This document shows positions 9,474-17,333 of a DNA stretch of 64,000 bases, piece after piece (the stretch's first letter is position 1; every line of letters starts with the position of its first letter). A program made the position numbers and the translations under genes. This DNA comes from Pannonibacter sp. SL95 (GTDB taxonomy: Bacteria > Pseudomonadota > Alphaproteobacteria > Rhizobiales > Stappiaceae). The stretch is taken from assembly GCF_026672425.1 (NCBI RefSeq), contig NZ_JAPPRC010000003.1:1885541-1949540 (forward strand), written 5' to 3'. Below the pieces are notes generated by a model, which worked only from the letters and a program-made list of their open reading frames with translations, was not told where the DNA came from and did not search any database.

Positions 9474-10553
9474 ATGGCGCAGTTCTATCCCCTGAGCGTG
9501 ACCGAGGTGCGGCGCGAAACGCGCGACGCCGTGGTGCTGACGCTGGTGCCGCGTGAGGAGGATCGCGCGGCCTTCGATTTCCTTGCCGGGCAATATCTCA
9601 CCTTCCGCCGCGACTTTGACGGGGAGGAGCTGCGCCGCTCCTATTCCATCTGCGCCGCGCGCGGTGAGGGGGCCTTGAAGGTTGGCATCAAGCGGGTCGA
9701 TGGCGGGGCCTTCTCCTCCTGGGTCAATGACGAGCTGACGGCCGGAACTGTGCTTGAGGCCATGCCGCCGATGGGCACGTTCCATGCGCCGATCGAGCCC
9801 GCGCGGCCGAAATCCTATCTCGGCTTTGCCGGCGGTTCGGGCATCACGCCGGTGCTGGGGATCCTGAAGACGGTGCTGGCGGAGGAGCCGAAGTCGGACT
9901 TCACGCTCGTTTACGGCAACCGGTCGATCAACGCGATCATGTTCCGCGAGGAGCTTGAGGATCTCAAGAACACCTATCTTGGCCGGCTCAACATCATCCA
10001 TATCCTGGAGAGCGAGTCGCAGGACATCGACCTGTTTTCCGGCCGGCTGGATGCGCAGAAGTGCAAGACGCTGTTCGGCACCTGGGTCAACGTGGCCAAG
10101 GCGGACATGGCCTTCATCTGCGGTCCCGAACCGATGATGCTGGCTGTCTCGGCCGCGCTTAAGGAGAACGGGCTGCCTGAGGACCGGATCAAGTTCGAGC
10201 TGTTTGCCTCCGGCCAGCCGGGACGGGCGAAGCAGCGCGCGGAAGCAGCTGATGCTGCTCGCGCCGCCGGTGACATCTGCCACGCCACCATTACCGTCGA
10301 CGGCGCAACGCGGGTGATCGAAATGCCGCGCAAGGGCCAGAGCCTGCTCGATGCTGCACTCGGGGCAAGCCTTGATGCGCCTTACGCCTGCAAGGCGGGG
10401 GTCTGCTCCACCTGCCGTGCCCTTGTCACCGAGGGTGAGGTGGAGATGGAGGCGAACTATGCGCTGGAAGACTACGAGGTGCGGCGCGGCTACGTGCTGA
10501 CCTGCCAGTGCTACCCCGTCAGCGACCATGTGGTCGTGGATTACGACCAGTGA
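9474..10553 (+). CDS. paaE: 1,2-phenylacetyl-CoA epoxidase reductase subunit E
   Basis: NAD(P)H-dependent oxidoreductase that feeds electrons to PaaA. The order is FAD-binding domain (LRRSYSICAA), NAD-binding domain (GFAGGSGITPVLGILK, then FICGPEPMM) and a C-terminal plant-type [2Fe-2S] domain with ligands C306, C311, C314 and C344 (ACKAGVCSTC and LTCQC). The length of 359 residues fits the family. AGGAGCGCGAC lies just before ATG 9474. It is followed at 34 bases by an extra PaaA/PaaC-family gene. Confidence 0.96.
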   Translation: MAQFYPLSVTEVRRETRDAVVLTLVPREEDRAAFDFLAGQYLTFRRDFDGEELRRSYSICAARGEGALKVGIKRVDGGAFSSWVNDELTAGTVLEAMPPMGTFHAPIEPARPKSYLGFAGGSGITPVLGILKTVLAEEPKSDFTLVYGNRSINAIMFREELEDLKNTYLGRLNIIHILESESQDIDLFSGRLDAQKCKTLFGTWVNVAKADMAFICGPEPMMLAVSAALKENGLPEDRIKFELFASGQPGRAKQRAEAADAARAAGDICHATITVDGATRVIEMPRKGQSLLDAALGASLDAPYACKAGVCSTCRALVTEGEVEMEANYALEDYEVRRGYVLTCQCYPVSDHVVVDYDQ

Positions 10554-10587
10554 GCGATCCGGCCTTGGACCTCGGGAGGAGGGCAGC

Positions 10588-11355
10588 ATGAGCGAAGACA
10601 TGGAACTGGCCGATTATCTGGCCAAGGGTGGCAAGCTGACGTCGCCGGCCAATGTGCCTGCGCGCTACCGGGCCGAGCTGATGCGGTTGATGGCGAGCTT
10701 CGTCGACAGCGAGCTGGCGGGGGCTGCGGGCTTTGCCGACCGGATCAACGAGGCGCCGGGCCTGTCCCAGCGGGCGGCGGCTGCGCGCATTGTCGCGGAA
10801 AAATTCGAGAATGCGGCCAAGGTTCTGGCAGTCATGGGCGACTTTGGTGCCGACACCCGGCGTTATGCCGCGCAGCACCCCTGGGCCGCGCGCATGCCCC
10901 GCGATGCCGATATCGGACAGACCCGCCAGGGCGGCGACATGCGCCTGTCGGTGTTCCACTCCCCGATCACCGACTGGACCGACAGCGTCGTCATGAACGT
11001 GCTGATGGGCAAGGCGAGCCTGCTGCAGATCGAGGAGCTGGCGCGCGCGTCCTACCAGCCGCTGGCCGAGGTGATGCGGGAGATCCTGGCCATCGAGACC
11101 CGTCACGCGACCTCAGGCATTGCGGCGCTGAAGGCGCTGGCGGGAGAGCCCGGAGCAATGGCCGCGATCCAGACGGCCTATGCCTATTGGCACCCGCGCG
11201 TCGCCGCCAGCTTTGGTGCGGCGCGGTCCAGCCGGTTTGAGGCGCTGGCCCGTCTTGGCCTGCGCCATACCCCCAACGAGGCGCTCGCGGCCCGCTGGCA
11301 GCAGGACGTGGCCGATCTGTTCACGGACCTCGGTCAGGCGCGGGCCGCCGATTGA
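10588..11355 (+). CDS. Extra ferritin-like protein of the PaaA/PaaC family
   Basis: 255-residue protein that aligns by eye with PaaA along its length but is not PaaA or PaaC, both of which are already present. It keeps a first-helix glutamate (SFVDSELAGAAGF) and the last ExxH (LAIETRHATSG). The first ExxH of PaaA (DEAGH) is replaced by AEKFEN, so one iron-ligand histidine is missing. It is therefore probably a non-catalytic or altered diiron chain. A strong ribosome site (GGGAGGAGGG) precedes ATG 10588. It lies between paaE and paaZ with short spacing, which points to a role in the epoxidase step or its assembly; the actual function is not known to me. Confidence 0.8.
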   Translation: MSEDMELADYLAKGGKLTSPANVPARYRAELMRLMASFVDSELAGAAGFADRINEAPGLSQRAAAARIVAEKFENAAKVLAVMGDFGADTRRYAAQHPWAARMPRDADIGQTRQGGDMRLSVFHSPITDWTDSVVMNVLMGKASLLQIEELARASYQPLAEVMREILAIETRHATSGIAALKALAGEPGAMAAIQTAYAYWHPRVAASFGAARSSRFEALARLGLRHTPNEALAARWQQDVADLFTDLGQARAAD

Positions 11356-11381
11356 CCATCGAATTGCAAGAGAGAGACGAC

Positions 11382-13448
11382 ATGACCCTTATGAGCGATG
11401 CGCCGCGCCGCCTCCAAAGCTATGCTTGCGGCGCCTGGGTGTCCGGGACCGGCAAGGGCCAGGTGCTGGCCGATGCCTCGACCGGGGCACCGGTGGCCGT
11501 CATTGATGCCGCCGGTCTCGATACCGCTGCAATGCTGGCCTACGGCCGGGAAACCGGTGGCAAGGCCCTGCGCGCAATGACCTATCACCAGCGCGCCGGT
11601 CTTCTGAAAGAACTCGCCAAGCACCTCATGGAGGTGAAGGAAGAGTTCTACGCCCTGTCGAGCGCCACCGGCGCCACCCGGACCGATGGCTGGGTCGACA
11701 TCGAAGGCGGCATCGGCACGCTGTTTGCCTATTCCTCGATCGGCCGCCGCCAGCTGCCCAACACGCGTCTGCTGATCGATGGCGAACCAGAGGTCCTGTC
11801 CAAGGACGGCAGCTTTGCTGGCCAGCACATTCTCAGCCCGCTCGAGGGCGTGGCGGTGCACATCAACGCCTACAACTTCCCGTGCTGGGGCATGCTGGAA
11901 AAGCTCGCACCGACCTGGCTTGCGGGCATGCCGGCCATCGTCAAGCCGGCGAGCCAGACCGCTTACCTCACCGAGTTGATGGTCCGGCGCATCATCGACA
12001 GCGGCTTGCTGCCCGAAGGCGCGTTGCAGCTGGTCTCCGGTTCGGTCGGCTCGATGCTGGACCATGTCACGGCGCAGGATGTCGTGACCTTCACCGGCTC
12101 GGCGTCAACCGGCCGGATGCTGCGGTCGCATCCCGAGATCATCGCCAATTCGGTGCGCTTCACCATGGAGGCCGACAGTCTGAACGCGTCGGTGCTTGGC
12201 CCGGATGCGGTGCCGGGCACGGAGGAGTTCGACCTGTTCGTGCGCGAGGTCGTGCGCGAGATGACCGTGAAGTCGGGCCAGAAATGCACGGCCATCCGCC
12301 GCGTCATCGTGCCGGAAGCCTTGTCGGAAGCGGTGATCAAGGCGATTGGCGAGAAGCTCGCCAAGACCACGATCGGCGATCCGCGCGCCGAGGGCGTGCG
12401 CATGGGGCCGCTGGCCAGCCTGTCGCAGCGCGAGGAAGTGCGGGGCCGGGTCAAGGATCTCTGCCGCGAGGCCGAGCTGGCCTATGGCACACCGGACGCG
12501 GTTGATCCGATTGCCGGTGACCCGGACAAGGGCGCGTTCCAGTCGCCGGTGCTGCTGTACTGCGGGCGTCCCCTGGACGCAGCCATCCTGCATTCCGTCG
12601 AGGCCTTTGGTCCGGTGGCCACTGTGATGCCCTATCGCAGCACCGATGAGGCCATCGAACTGGCTGCGCGCGGTGAGGGCAGTCTGGTCTCGTCCGTCTT
12701 CACCAATGATGGCGACTTCGCCCGTGAGGCGGTGCTGGGCCTGGCGCCCTGGCATGGCCGCGTGCTGATCGGCAACCGGACCACGGCCAAGTCCTCGACG
12801 GGTCATGGCTCGCCGTTGCCGCAGATGATCCACGGCGGCCCCGGCCGCGCCGGTGGCGGGGAGGAAATGGGCGGCCTGCGCGGCGTGCATCATTACCTGC
12901 AGCGCACGGCGGTGCAGGGGTCTCCGGACATGCTGACCGCAGTGGCGGGCAAGTGGGTGCGCGGATCCGCCACGCGGACGGGCAACGTGCATCCGTTCCG
13001 CAAGTCCCTGGCTGAACTGGAGATCGGCGACACGCTTGTGACCGGCACCCGCACCGTGACGCTGGAGGACATCGAGCATTTCGCCGAGTTCACCGGTGAT
13101 ACGTTCTACGCCCACATGGACGAGGCGGCGGCCAAGGCCAATCCGTTCTTCGAAGGACGCGTCGCGCATGGCTACTACATCGTCTCGGCGGCGGCGGGCC
13201 TGTTCGTGCAGCCCGATCCGGGTCCGGTGCTGGCCAACTACGGCGTCGACGCACTGCGCTTCCTGACCCCGGTCTATCCGGGCGACACGCTGCAGGTCTC
13301 GCTCACCTGCAAGGAAATCAACCCGCGTGAGGGCGCTGACTATGGTGAGGTGCGGTGGGATACCACGGTGACCAACCAGCGCAGCGAAGTGGTGGCCCAG
13401 TATGACGTGCTGACCATGGTGGCGAAGGTCTGGCCGATGGCCGCCTGA
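11382..13448 (+). CDS. paaZ: Bifunctional oxepin-CoA hydrolase / semialdehyde dehydrogenase
   Basis: PaaZ opens the oxepin-CoA ring (C-terminal MaoC-like hydratase) and oxidises the resulting semialdehyde with NADP (N-terminal aldehyde dehydrogenase). The 688-residue protein shows both parts. The ALDH domain has catalytic C302 (KSGQKCTAIRR) and EAFGPVATVMPY. The hotdog domain has D573 and H578 in GDTFYAHMDEAAAK and FFEGRVAHGYYIVSAAAGLF. Spacing of the last two matches the E. coli D561/H566 pair. ATG 11382 has an AGAGAGAC site upstream; TTG 11352, overlapping the previous stop, is an alternative. Confidence 0.95.
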   Translation: MTLMSDAPRRLQSYACGAWVSGTGKGQVLADASTGAPVAVIDAAGLDTAAMLAYGRETGGKALRAMTYHQRAGLLKELAKHLMEVKEEFYALSSATGATRTDGWVDIEGGIGTLFAYSSIGRRQLPNTRLLIDGEPEVLSKDGSFAGQHILSPLEGVAVHINAYNFPCWGMLEKLAPTWLAGMPAIVKPASQTAYLTELMVRRIIDSGLLPEGALQLVSGSVGSMLDHVTAQDVVTFTGSASTGRMLRSHPEIIANSVRFTMEADSLNASVLGPDAVPGTEEFDLFVREVVREMTVKSGQKCTAIRRVIVPEALSEAVIKAIGEKLAKTTIGDPRAEGVRMGPLASLSQREEVRGRVKDLCREAELAYGTPDAVDPIAGDPDKGAFQSPVLLYCGRPLDAAILHSVEAFGPVATVMPYRSTDEAIELAARGEGSLVSSVFTNDGDFAREAVLGLAPWHGRVLIGNRTTAKSSTGHGSPLPQMIHGGPGRAGGGEEMGGLRGVHHYLQRTAVQGSPDMLTAVAGKWVRGSATRTGNVHPFRKSLAELEIGDTLVTGTRTVTLEDIEHFAEFTGDTFYAHMDEAAAKANPFFEGRVAHGYYIVSAAAGLFVQPDPGPVLANYGVDALRFLTPVYPGDTLQVSLTCKEINPREGADYGEVRWDTTVTNQRSEVVAQYDVLTMVAKVWPMAA

Positions 13449-13493
13449 TAGGCAGGTCGAGCGTCTACGGGCGCTCGATACATCCTCCGCGCT

Positions 13494-13566
13494 GTCCCGG
13501 CCTTGAGCCGGGACCTGGTGGGATGTCGCGATGCCAGCCTGACTGGTCCCGGCTCAAGGCCGGGAC
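13494..13566. repeat. Perfect 22-bp inverted repeat between paaZ and the TetR gene
   Basis: The arm at 13494-13515 (GTCCCGGCCTTGAGCCGGG plus ACC) is the exact reverse complement of 13545-13566, with 29 bases between. Each arm is itself nearly palindromic, so cruciform or hairpin forms are possible. It lies between two convergent genes and may terminate both. The sequence style suggests a dispersed intergenic repeat, different from the GTCATCCCGG element near lexA. Confidence 0.65.
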
Positions 13567-13625
13567 GGCGTGGGAGATGGGCTGGACGGCGTTGGGGGAC
13601 GTTGGCTGGTTGGGCGGATGGACGC

Positions 13626-14222
13626 TTATTTGACCGCCTTGACGCCTTCCAGGATCAGCGTTGTGGCGAGATCGGCATAGTCTTCGCGGGAAACCGGGCC
13701 GCCGGGGCGGAACCACATGTAGACCCAGTTCAGCATGCCAAGCAGGGACATGGTCACCGGCTTCAGGAGCGGGCGGCCGGTGTTGAGATCCGGATTGACT
13801 GCCAGCAGGGCGTCCGAATACCGCCGCACGATCCGCCGTTCCAGCTCCTTGATCCGGTCAGCCTTGTCGGGCGGCAGCAAGGGCAGGCCCGAAAGCTGGA
13901 CCTTGTGGGTGTCGTTGGCATCCCGGTAGGCTTCCAGCGTCTTGTGCACCAGCGCGCGCAGGCGCGCCTCCGGCGCCAGCGTGGTGTCATCCGCTTCGGC
14001 CAGGGTTTCGTCGAGATCCTCCAGATGCGAATGGATCACGTCGAACAGGATGTCTTCCTTGCTGGAATAATAGTGATACAGCAGCGCCTTCGACACGCCG
14101 CAGGCGCTGGCGATGGCCGACATCGACGCCCGGTCGACGCCCATCTCCGCAAACAGGCTGGCTGAGCGGTCCAGGATCGCCTTGCGTTTGTCGTCATAGT
14201 CTGCGGCGCGGGTGCGTGCCAT
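13626..14222 (-). CDS. TetR-family regulator of the phenylacetate genes (PaaR-like)
   Basis: 198 residues. The helix-turn-helix is at about residues 28-60 (ASMSAIASACGVSKALLYHYYSSKEDILFDVI), followed by a ligand domain that ends in the GMLNWVYMWFRPGGPVSREDYADL segment typical of TetR repressors of CoA-linked catabolism. ATG 14220-14222 (MARTRAADYDDKRKAIL) was chosen over an upstream in-frame codon because the extension has no family character. It lies downstream of paaG-paaI-paaK on the same strand, with 93 bases after the ATG-side neighbour paaK. The likely effector is phenylacetyl-CoA and the likely operator is at 17111-17124; both are inferences. Confidence 0.85.
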   Translation of the reverse strand: MARTRAADYDDKRKAILDRSASLFAEMGVDRASMSAIASACGVSKALLYHYYSSKEDILFDVIHSHLEDLDETLAEADDTTLAPEARLRALVHKTLEAYRDANDTHKVQLSGLPLLPPDKADRIKELERRIVRRYSDALLAVNPDLNTGRPLLKPVTMSLLGMLNWVYMWFRPGGPVSREDYADLATTLILEGVKAVK

Positions 14223-14315
14223 ATCCGGTTGTCCTTCACGGTGCAACGAGGCCCCGCATAGCCGCATTGCCGGGGAAGGTCAAATGCGTCCATGCGGGGA
14301 CAAAGTGCGGGAGCT

Positions 14316-15626
14316 TCAGCCTTTCGGCCGGTTGTCGATGACGCGGCGGGCCTTGCCGGCCGAGCGCTCGACGCTGCCGGGATCGCCGACATCGATCCTT
14401 GTGCTGACGCCGATCACGCTCTTGATGTGATGCGCCAGTTCCTTGGCAGCGTGAGCGCGGGCCTCGCTGCTGGTGTGGTCCAGCGCGGCTTCGACTTTCA
14501 CAGTCATGGCGTCCATGCGGCCGGAGCGCGTCAGCTCGATCTGGAAATGCGGGGCGAGGCCCTTGCATTTCAGGATCTGTTCCTCGACCTGGGTCGGGAA
14601 CACGTTGACGCCGCGCAGGATGATCATGTCGTCGGAGCGGCCAGTGATCTTTTCCATCCGCCGCATGGAGCGCGCGGTGCCCGGCAGCAGGCGGGTCAGG
14701 TCGCGGGTGCGATAGCGGATGATCGGCAGGGCTTCCTTGGTGAGCGATGTGAACACCAGCTCGCCCTCGCTGCCGTCGGGCAGGACCTCGCCGGTCACCG
14801 GGTCGATGATCTCGGGATAGAAGTGATCCTCCCAGATGTGCAGCCCGTCCTTGGTCTCGACGCATTCATTGGCAACGCCCGGTCCCATCACCTCGGACAG
14901 GCCGTAGATGTCGACCGCGTGCATGTCGAAGGCCTGCTCGATTTCCTGACGCATGGCGTTGGTCCAGGGTTCGGCGCCGAAGATGCCGACGGCGAGCGAG
15001 GTCTCGCGCGGGTCGATGCCGGCGCGGCGGAACTCGTCAAGGATCGAGAGCATGTAGGACGGCGTCACCATGATGATGCGCGGCTTGAAATCCTCGATCA
15101 GCGTGATCTGGCGCTCGGTCATGCCGCCGGAAATCGGCACGACGGTGCAGCCGAGCTTTTCCGCACCGTAATGGGCGCCGAGACCGCCGGTGAAGAGGCC
15201 GTAGCCATAGGCCACATGCACGATGTCGCCGGGTCGGCCGCCAGAGGCGCGGATCGAGCGGGCAACGACGCCGGCCCAGGTGTCGATGTCCTTCTTGGTG
15301 TAGCCCACGACGGTCGGCTTGCCGGTGGTGCCGGAGGAGGCGTGGATGCGGACGATGTCCTTCTGCGGCACGGCGAACATGCCGAAGGGATAGGTGTCGC
15401 GCAGGTCCGTCTTCACCGTGAAGGGGAACTTCGACAGGTCGGCGAGGGTCTTCAGGTCGTCCGGATGCACGCCATGGGCGTCAAACTTCGCCCGGTAGAA
15501 CGGGGAATTGGCATAGGCATGGGCGAGCGTCGTCTTCAGACGCGTCAGCTGCAGCGCGGAGATTTCATCGCGGGACGCGGTTTCGATCGGCTCGAGATCC
15601 CCGGGGCGCGGGCTCAGGTCTTCCAT
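14316..15626 (-). CDS. paaK: Phenylacetate-CoA ligase
   Basis: Activates phenylacetate to phenylacetyl-CoA with ATP and CoA, the entry step of the route. The 436-residue protein is the usual length for PaaK. The adenylate-forming core is visible: P-loop HASSGTTGKPTVVGYT, AYGYGLFTGGLGAHYGAE, YGLSEVMGPGVANEC, YRTRDLTRLLPG, and the C-terminal GRSDDMIILRGVNVFPTQVE with the final KARRVID. It is on the minus strand after paaI and before the TetR gene, in a paaG-paaI-paaK order that probably starts at the divergent promoter near 17 kb. Confidence 0.96.
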   Translation of the reverse strand: MEDLSPRPGDLEPIETASRDEISALQLTRLKTTLAHAYANSPFYRAKFDAHGVHPDDLKTLADLSKFPFTVKTDLRDTYPFGMFAVPQKDIVRIHASSGTTGKPTVVGYTKKDIDTWAGVVARSIRASGGRPGDIVHVAYGYGLFTGGLGAHYGAEKLGCTVVPISGGMTERQITLIEDFKPRIIMVTPSYMLSILDEFRRAGIDPRETSLAVGIFGAEPWTNAMRQEIEQAFDMHAVDIYGLSEVMGPGVANECVETKDGLHIWEDHFYPEIIDPVTGEVLPDGSEGELVFTSLTKEALPIIRYRTRDLTRLLPGTARSMRRMEKITGRSDDMIILRGVNVFPTQVEEQILKCKGLAPHFQIELTRSGRMDAMTVKVEAALDHTSSEARAHAAKELAHHIKSVIGVSTRIDVGDPGSVERSAGKARRVIDNRPKG

Positions 15627-15680
15627 GGTGTTTCCTCCCGAAAACAGTGTTCTTGTTGGGCTGGCGGTCTGGGCTGGGTC

Positions 15681-16148
15681 TCAGCCGGCCAGGCCCGTAT
15701 CGGTCTCCCCGGCGAGCGGCACGTGGGTGCCCTTCACCGTCCGCGAATGGCCGCGGAATTCGGCCAGGATCGCGCCGGTCTGGTTCGTGACCTGCACGTC
15801 GTAGATGCCGGAGCGGCCGGCGCGCGAGATCTCCCGGGCGGTGGCCGTCAGAACGTCGCCGGCAAAGGCCGGGGCGATGTAGGTGATCGAGCAGTGCTGG
15901 GCGACAGCGCGCTGGTTGTGGCTGTTGCAGGCAAAGGCAAAGGCCGAATCGGCCAGCGCGAAGATGAAGCCGCCGTGGCCGGTCTTGTGGCCGTTGGTCA
16001 TGGCGTCGGTCAGCGTCATGCTGAGCGTGGCCTCGCCGGGGGCGATGTGGGTAAGGACCATGCCGAGGCCGGCGCTGGCGTTGTCGCCGTTCCACATGGC
16101 GGCGGCACTGGCTTCAGCCAGCTGCTGGGGCGTCAGGGAGGCCGTCAT
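15681..16148 (-). CDS. paaI: PaaI hotdog thioesterase
   Basis: Hydrolyses dead-end CoA thioesters formed in the pathway and so frees CoA. The 155-residue protein has the PaaI signature around GHKTGHGGFIFALADSAFAFACNSH, with the HGG..F..AD catalytic stretch, and VAQHCSITYIAPAFAGDVLTA. ATG 16146-16148 starts MTASLTPQQLAEASAAAMW; an upstream extension lies inside paaG and is not conserved in style. It follows paaG with one base between stop and start, so the two are probably coupled. Confidence 0.94.
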   Translation of the reverse strand: MTASLTPQQLAEASAAAMWNGDNASAGLGMVLTHIAPGEATLSMTLTDAMTNGHKTGHGGFIFALADSAFAFACNSHNQRAVAQHCSITYIAPAFAGDVLTATAREISRAGRSGIYDVQVTNQTGAILAEFRGHSRTVKGTHVPLAGETDTGLAG

Positions 16149-16149
16149 C

Positions 16150-16959
16150 TCAGCGCCTCCCGCTGTAGACGGGCGGACGCTTGGCGAGGAAGGCGGCAAC
16201 GCCTTCCGCGTAGTCGGGGGTACGCCCTGCCTGCCGCTGCAGGTCGCGTTCCAGATCGAGCTGCGCGTCGAGGCTGTTGGTGGCCGCTGCCTGGATGGCC
16301 TGTTTGGTCAGGCCAAGGCCGACCGTCGGGCCGCTAGCCAGCGTCTCGGCCAGTGCCATCGCTTCGCCCATCAGCTGATCATCATCGCAGACCTGCCAGA
16401 TCAGGCCCCAGGCCAGCGCCGTCTCGGCCGGCAGCGGCTGGCCGGTGAGCGCCAGGCCCTTGGCCCGGGCTTCGCCGAGGAGATGGGGCAGGGACCAGGT
16501 GCCGCCCGAATCGGGCACGAGGCCGATCTTGGCGAAGGCCTGAATGAACTTGGCCGAGCGGGCCGCCAGCACGATATCGCAGGCCAGCGCGATGTTGGCT
16601 CCAGCGCCTGCGGCCACGCCGTTGACGGCGCAGACGACCGGCTTTTCAAGGCTGCGGATGAGCCGGATCAGCGGGTTGTAGAAGCGTTCGATGGTCTCGC
16701 CGAGATCCGGTGCTCCGGTCATCTTGGCCGGATCGCGGTCACCCAGATCCTGGCCGGCGCAGAAGCCGCGGCCGGCACCGGTGAGCAGCACGGCCCGCAC
16801 ATCCGCATCGTCGCGCGCGGTCTCGAAGCCGGCGCGCAGGGCGAGGTGCTGGGCCTCGTTGAAGGAATTGAGCCGGTCGGGCCGGTTCAGCGTCAGCACC
16901 AGGACGCCGCCGCGGCGGTCCACCAGCACAGGCGTTTCGCCTGCAACATCACCTGTCAT
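16150..16959 (-). CDS. paaG: 1,2-epoxyphenylacetyl-CoA isomerase
   Basis: Crotonase-fold isomerase that converts the epoxide to oxepin-CoA. The 269-residue protein has the oxyanion-hole segments (GAGRGFCAGQDLGDRDPAKM and NGVAAGAGANIALACDIVLAA) and the catalytic aspartate in GLVPDSGGTWSLPHLLGEARA. It is the first gene of the minus-strand group, facing the ABC transporter operon across a 374-base spacer. PaaF (hydratase) is the main alternative within the family; the PDSGGTW signature and linkage to paaI and paaK favour PaaG. Confidence 0.92.
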   Translation of the reverse strand: MTGDVAGETPVLVDRRGGVLVLTLNRPDRLNSFNEAQHLALRAGFETARDDADVRAVLLTGAGRGFCAGQDLGDRDPAKMTGAPDLGETIERFYNPLIRLIRSLEKPVVCAVNGVAAGAGANIALACDIVLAARSAKFIQAFAKIGLVPDSGGTWSLPHLLGEARAKGLALTGQPLPAETALAWGLIWQVCDDDQLMGEAMALAETLASGPTVGLGLTKQAIQAAATNSLDAQLDLERDLQRQAGRTPDYAEGVAAFLAKRPPVYSGRR

Positions 16960-17333
16960 GTCGATCCTCCCTCGGACTGCCGGTCAGGATGGGTCCCCCG
17001 GCAGGCTGACGTGCCTGTGACCTTCCGGCAAGCAGGAACAGGCCGTCTGAGCGCCAAGTGCCGCAACATCTGGAATGCGACCTTGGTCGTTGAAGAAAGA
17101 TGTTGCATAAACCAACCGGTCGGTCAATATAACTGAAGCGCCCGATGGCGCAGCAAGAACGGGGAGAGAGACGACAGCCTGCGGGCCCGGAGTGAGGACC
17201 GGATCCGCCCCGGTGGCTTCATGCCACGGGACGTGCTGGCCAGGGCGGCGTGCCGGTCTGATGACCGGACGAGCCGGGCAGGGGAGCAGCCCTTTCGGAT
17301 CTGCCTAGACGACATTGCGATGGGAGGAAAATC
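16960..17333. promoter_or_regulatory. Divergent promoter region between paaG and the ABC operon
   Basis: 374 bases without a supported gene. It separates paaG-paaI-paaK (minus) from the binding-protein operon (plus) and must hold both promoters. The clearest element is the palindrome at 17111-17124, described separately. A ribosome site (GATGGGAGGAAAA) precedes the plus-strand gene at 17334. Confidence 0.6.
17111..17124. promoter_or_regulatory. Candidate TetR operator, ACCAACCGGTCGGT
   Basis: A 14-bp near-perfect palindrome (one mismatched pair) of the ACCRACCGGTYGGT type, which is common for TetR repressors of acyl-CoA catabolism. It lies in the divergent spacer between paaG and the HAAT transporter operon. 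The TetR gene at 13626-14222 is the obvious partner. Binding is inferred from sequence form and position. Confidence 0.6.

Noticed and set aside
14292-16337. Long plus-strand open frame opposite paaK and paaI
   Set aside because: Antisense shadow of well-recognised minus-strand genes, with no family motifs.
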